From NCBI GenBank assembly GCA_030147925.1, contig JASBUK010000095.1, positions 1 through 64,000 of the forward strand: a stretch of 64,000 bases of DNA, given 5' to 3'. Shown here one piece after another: positions 62,533 through 64,000 of this stretch. The notes under the pieces were generated by a model. It saw only the letters and a program-made list of their open reading frames with translations, was not told the origin of the DNA and did no database searches. The stretch is from Trueperaceae bacterium (lineage in GTDB: Bacteria > Deinococcota > Deinococci > Deinococcales > Trueperaceae). The stretch's first letter is position 1. Each line of letters opens with the position of its first letter. A program made the position numbers and the translations under genes.

Positions 62533-64000
62533 GTGAAAGTCGTTCGAAGCATTATTCTAGGCTTAGCCAGCATATTGCTGTTAAGCACCGGTCTTGCTCA
62601 GGCCCAGATACTTACTGATGAAGCTGCTGCTGTTGCCAGCGAACGCGGGCTTAGCGAGAGTGACATTCTGGCCGCCTTAAAAACCTATATGCCCTCGGGC
62701 GAGCTCGACGATTACGTCATGTTCAGCTCGGGTGGTCAGTCGGGTCAGGTTTTGGTCATCGGGCTTCCCTCAATGCGTTTGTTAAAAGTCATTGGCGTCT
62801 TCAGCCCGGAATCCTGGCAGGGTTGGGGCTACGGCACGGATGCCCAAGAAATTCTGGCCAGCGGCAGTGATAATGGCGTGGAATTAACCTGGGGCGACAC
62901 CCACCACCCAGCACTCAGCGAAACCGCCGGTGATTACGATGGGCAATACTTATTTATCAACGACAAGGCCAACGCTCGCGTTGGTGTGATTGACCTGCGC
63001 GACTTTGAAACCAAGCAAATCGTCAAAAATCCCGTTGCCAACAACGACCACGGTGGTGCCTATGTCACGCCTGACACAGAGTGGGTCATCGAAGGCGCTC
63101 AGTACTCCGTTCCTACCAGCGGAACCTATGCTTCTATTGATGAATACAACGAAGAGTATCAGGGCATGGTGACCTTCTGGAAGTTCAACCGTGAACAGGG
63201 TCGTATCGACTATGACGCTTCCTTTGCCATGGAATTACCTCCTTACTGGCAAGACATAGCCGACGCAGGCAAGCTTGTTAGCGACGGCTGGGTCTTTTTG
63301 AACTCCATCAACAGCGAACGTTACACGGGCGGCTTCGAGGAAGGTAAGTCTCCGTTTGAAGTCGGCGCCTCGCAAAACGAGTTTGACTACCTCCATATCA
63401 TCAACTTAGACAAGGCCAGCGAACTGGTCGCTGCAGGCAGAGCCGAAACAGTCAACGGCTTTAAGGTCTTACCGCTTGAAACCTCGGCGGCAGAAGGCGT
63501 GCTCTTCTTCGCTCCTGAACCCAAGAGCCCTCACGGTGTCGATGTCACTCCTGATGGCAAATTCATCGTAGTTGCGGGCAAACTCTCGCCGACGGTCACC
63601 GCTTACAGCTTTCAGAAGATTCAGGATGCCATCGCCAAAGGCACAAGCGAGCAAGACCCCTATGGCATCCCCATCCTGGCTTTTGAAGACGTAGTAGAAG
63701 CGCAGGTTGAAATCGGTCTAGGACCTCTGCACACGCAATTCGACAACCAGGGCTATGGCTATACCAGCCTCTTTCTTGAAAGCGCCGTTGCCCGCTGGTC
63801 TTTAGACGGCTCCTCGGGCGAAGAACCCTGGACGGTTGTCACTAAAACACCGGTCAACTACAACGTAGGTCACATCACTGCTGCCGAGGGCGACACCGTC
63901 AGCCCTGATGGCAACTATCTGGTATCGCTAAACAAGTGGTCGGTAGATCGCTTTGTCAATGTCGGGCCACTCCTGCCCCAAGACTTGCAACTCCTTGATA
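62533..64000 (+). CDS. nosZ: Nitrous-oxide reductase NosZ, clade II (partial, runs off the window)
   Basis: Terminal reductase of denitrification that turns N2O into N2. The 489 visible residues start with GTG at 62533 and a plain Sec-type signal (VRSIILGLASILLLSTGLAQAQ) with no twin arginine; together with LKTYMPSGELDDYVMFSSGG this marks the clade II (atypical) enzyme. Copper-site histidines are visible in GDTHHPALS, NNDHGGAYV, PKSPHGVDV, GLGPLHTQFD and NVGHI. The cupredoxin (CuA) domain is beyond the edge. AAGGTG precedes the start by 8 bases. Any further nos genes lie outside the window. Confidence 0.93.
   Translation, partial: MKVVRSIILGLASILLLSTGLAQAQILTDEAAAVASERGLSESDILAALKTYMPSGELDDYVMFSSGGQSGQVLVIGLPSMRLLKVIGVFSPESWQGWGYGTDAQEILASGSDNGVELTWGDTHHPALSETAGDYDGQYLFINDKANARVGVIDLRDFETKQIVKNPVANNDHGGAYVTPDTEWVIEGAQYSVPTSGTYASIDEYNEEYQGMVTFWKFNREQGRIDYDASFAMELPPYWQDIADAGKLVSDGWVFLNSINSERYTGGFEEGKSPFEVGASQNEFDYLHIINLDKASELVAAGRAETVNGFKVLPLETSAAEGVLFFAPEPKSPHGVDVTPDGKFIVVAGKLSPTVTAYSFQKIQDAIAKGTSEQDPYGIPILAFEDVVEAQVEIGLGPLHTQFDNQGYGYTSLFLESAVARWSLDGSSGEEPWTVVTKTPVNYNVGHITAAEGDTVSPDGNYLVSLNKWSVDRFVNVGPLLPQDLQLLD

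Overview
This window is a bacterial chromosome segment of roughly 50-53% G+C, almost fully coding, with no phage or plasmid signature. Several traits point to the Deinococcota (Deinococcus-Thermus), possibly a low-G+C relative of the Truepera branch. Secreted proteins carry signal peptides ending in A-L-A-Q or A-W-A-Q. The prolyl-tRNA synthetase is archaeal-type. There is a bacillithiol-type deacetylase and a heterodimeric ABC exporter resembling Thermus TmrAB. Many genes have a TANNNT box 5-7 nt before the start codon, as in the leaderless mRNAs of Deinococcus. This placement is an inference; no rRNA is present to confirm it.

Layout. 0-3.4 kb: an IS1-type transposase fragment, then the ffh-rpsP-khpA-rimM-trmD translation/secretion operon. 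3.7-7.6 kb: a heterodimeric ABC exporter. 7.6-19.8 kb: mixed genes (PIG-L deacetylase, HAD hydrolase, CPBP protease, secreted nuclease, ribH, galE, ilvE, an EamA transporter, secreted and lipoprotein genes) separated by repeat-filled gaps. 20.2-23.2 kb: class I aldolase and a KhtTU-type K+/H+ antiporter. 23.3-36.4 kb: a minus-strand beta-glucan locus. It holds a 1157-residue phosphorylase-like protein, a multidomain GH16 lipoprotein, a GH1 beta-glucosidase, a sugar ABC importer (two permeases and a binding protein) and a LacI regulator. 36.7-39.8 kb: small genes and proS. 40-43.8 kb: metG with a probable attenuator leader, tRNA-Asn, plsY and bshB1. 43.8-50.6 kb: pta, ppk2, MOSC protein, cfa and sodA. 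51-55.6 kb: comEA-comEC-protein kinase-holA. 56.2-56.9 kb: a VapBC toxin-antitoxin pair. 56.9-62.2 kb: meaB, coaD, hslO, EamA transporter and mntH. The right edge cuts through a clade II nitrous-oxide reductase gene, nosZ.

The most notable non-gene signals are these. (1) The 8-bp palindrome GCTCGAGC occurs about 50 times where about one is expected. (2) The metG leader encodes a 13-residue Met-Met peptide that ends inside two mutually exclusive hairpins. (3) Two families of dispersed intergenic repeats occur: a structured element of about 130 bp, and a bipartite purine/pyrimidine repeat. (4) A GH16 catalytic domain is nested inside a carbohydrate-binding domain of the beta-glucan lipoprotein.

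The beta-glucan locus reads as one system. The cell-attached GH16 enzyme would cut beta-1,3(1,4)-glucan and the ABC importer would bring in oligosaccharides. GH1 and the large phosphorylase-like enzyme would break them down inside, and the LacI regulator would act on palindromes seen upstream of its own gene and of the binding-protein gene. All coordinates and counts were read by eye; no database search was run.
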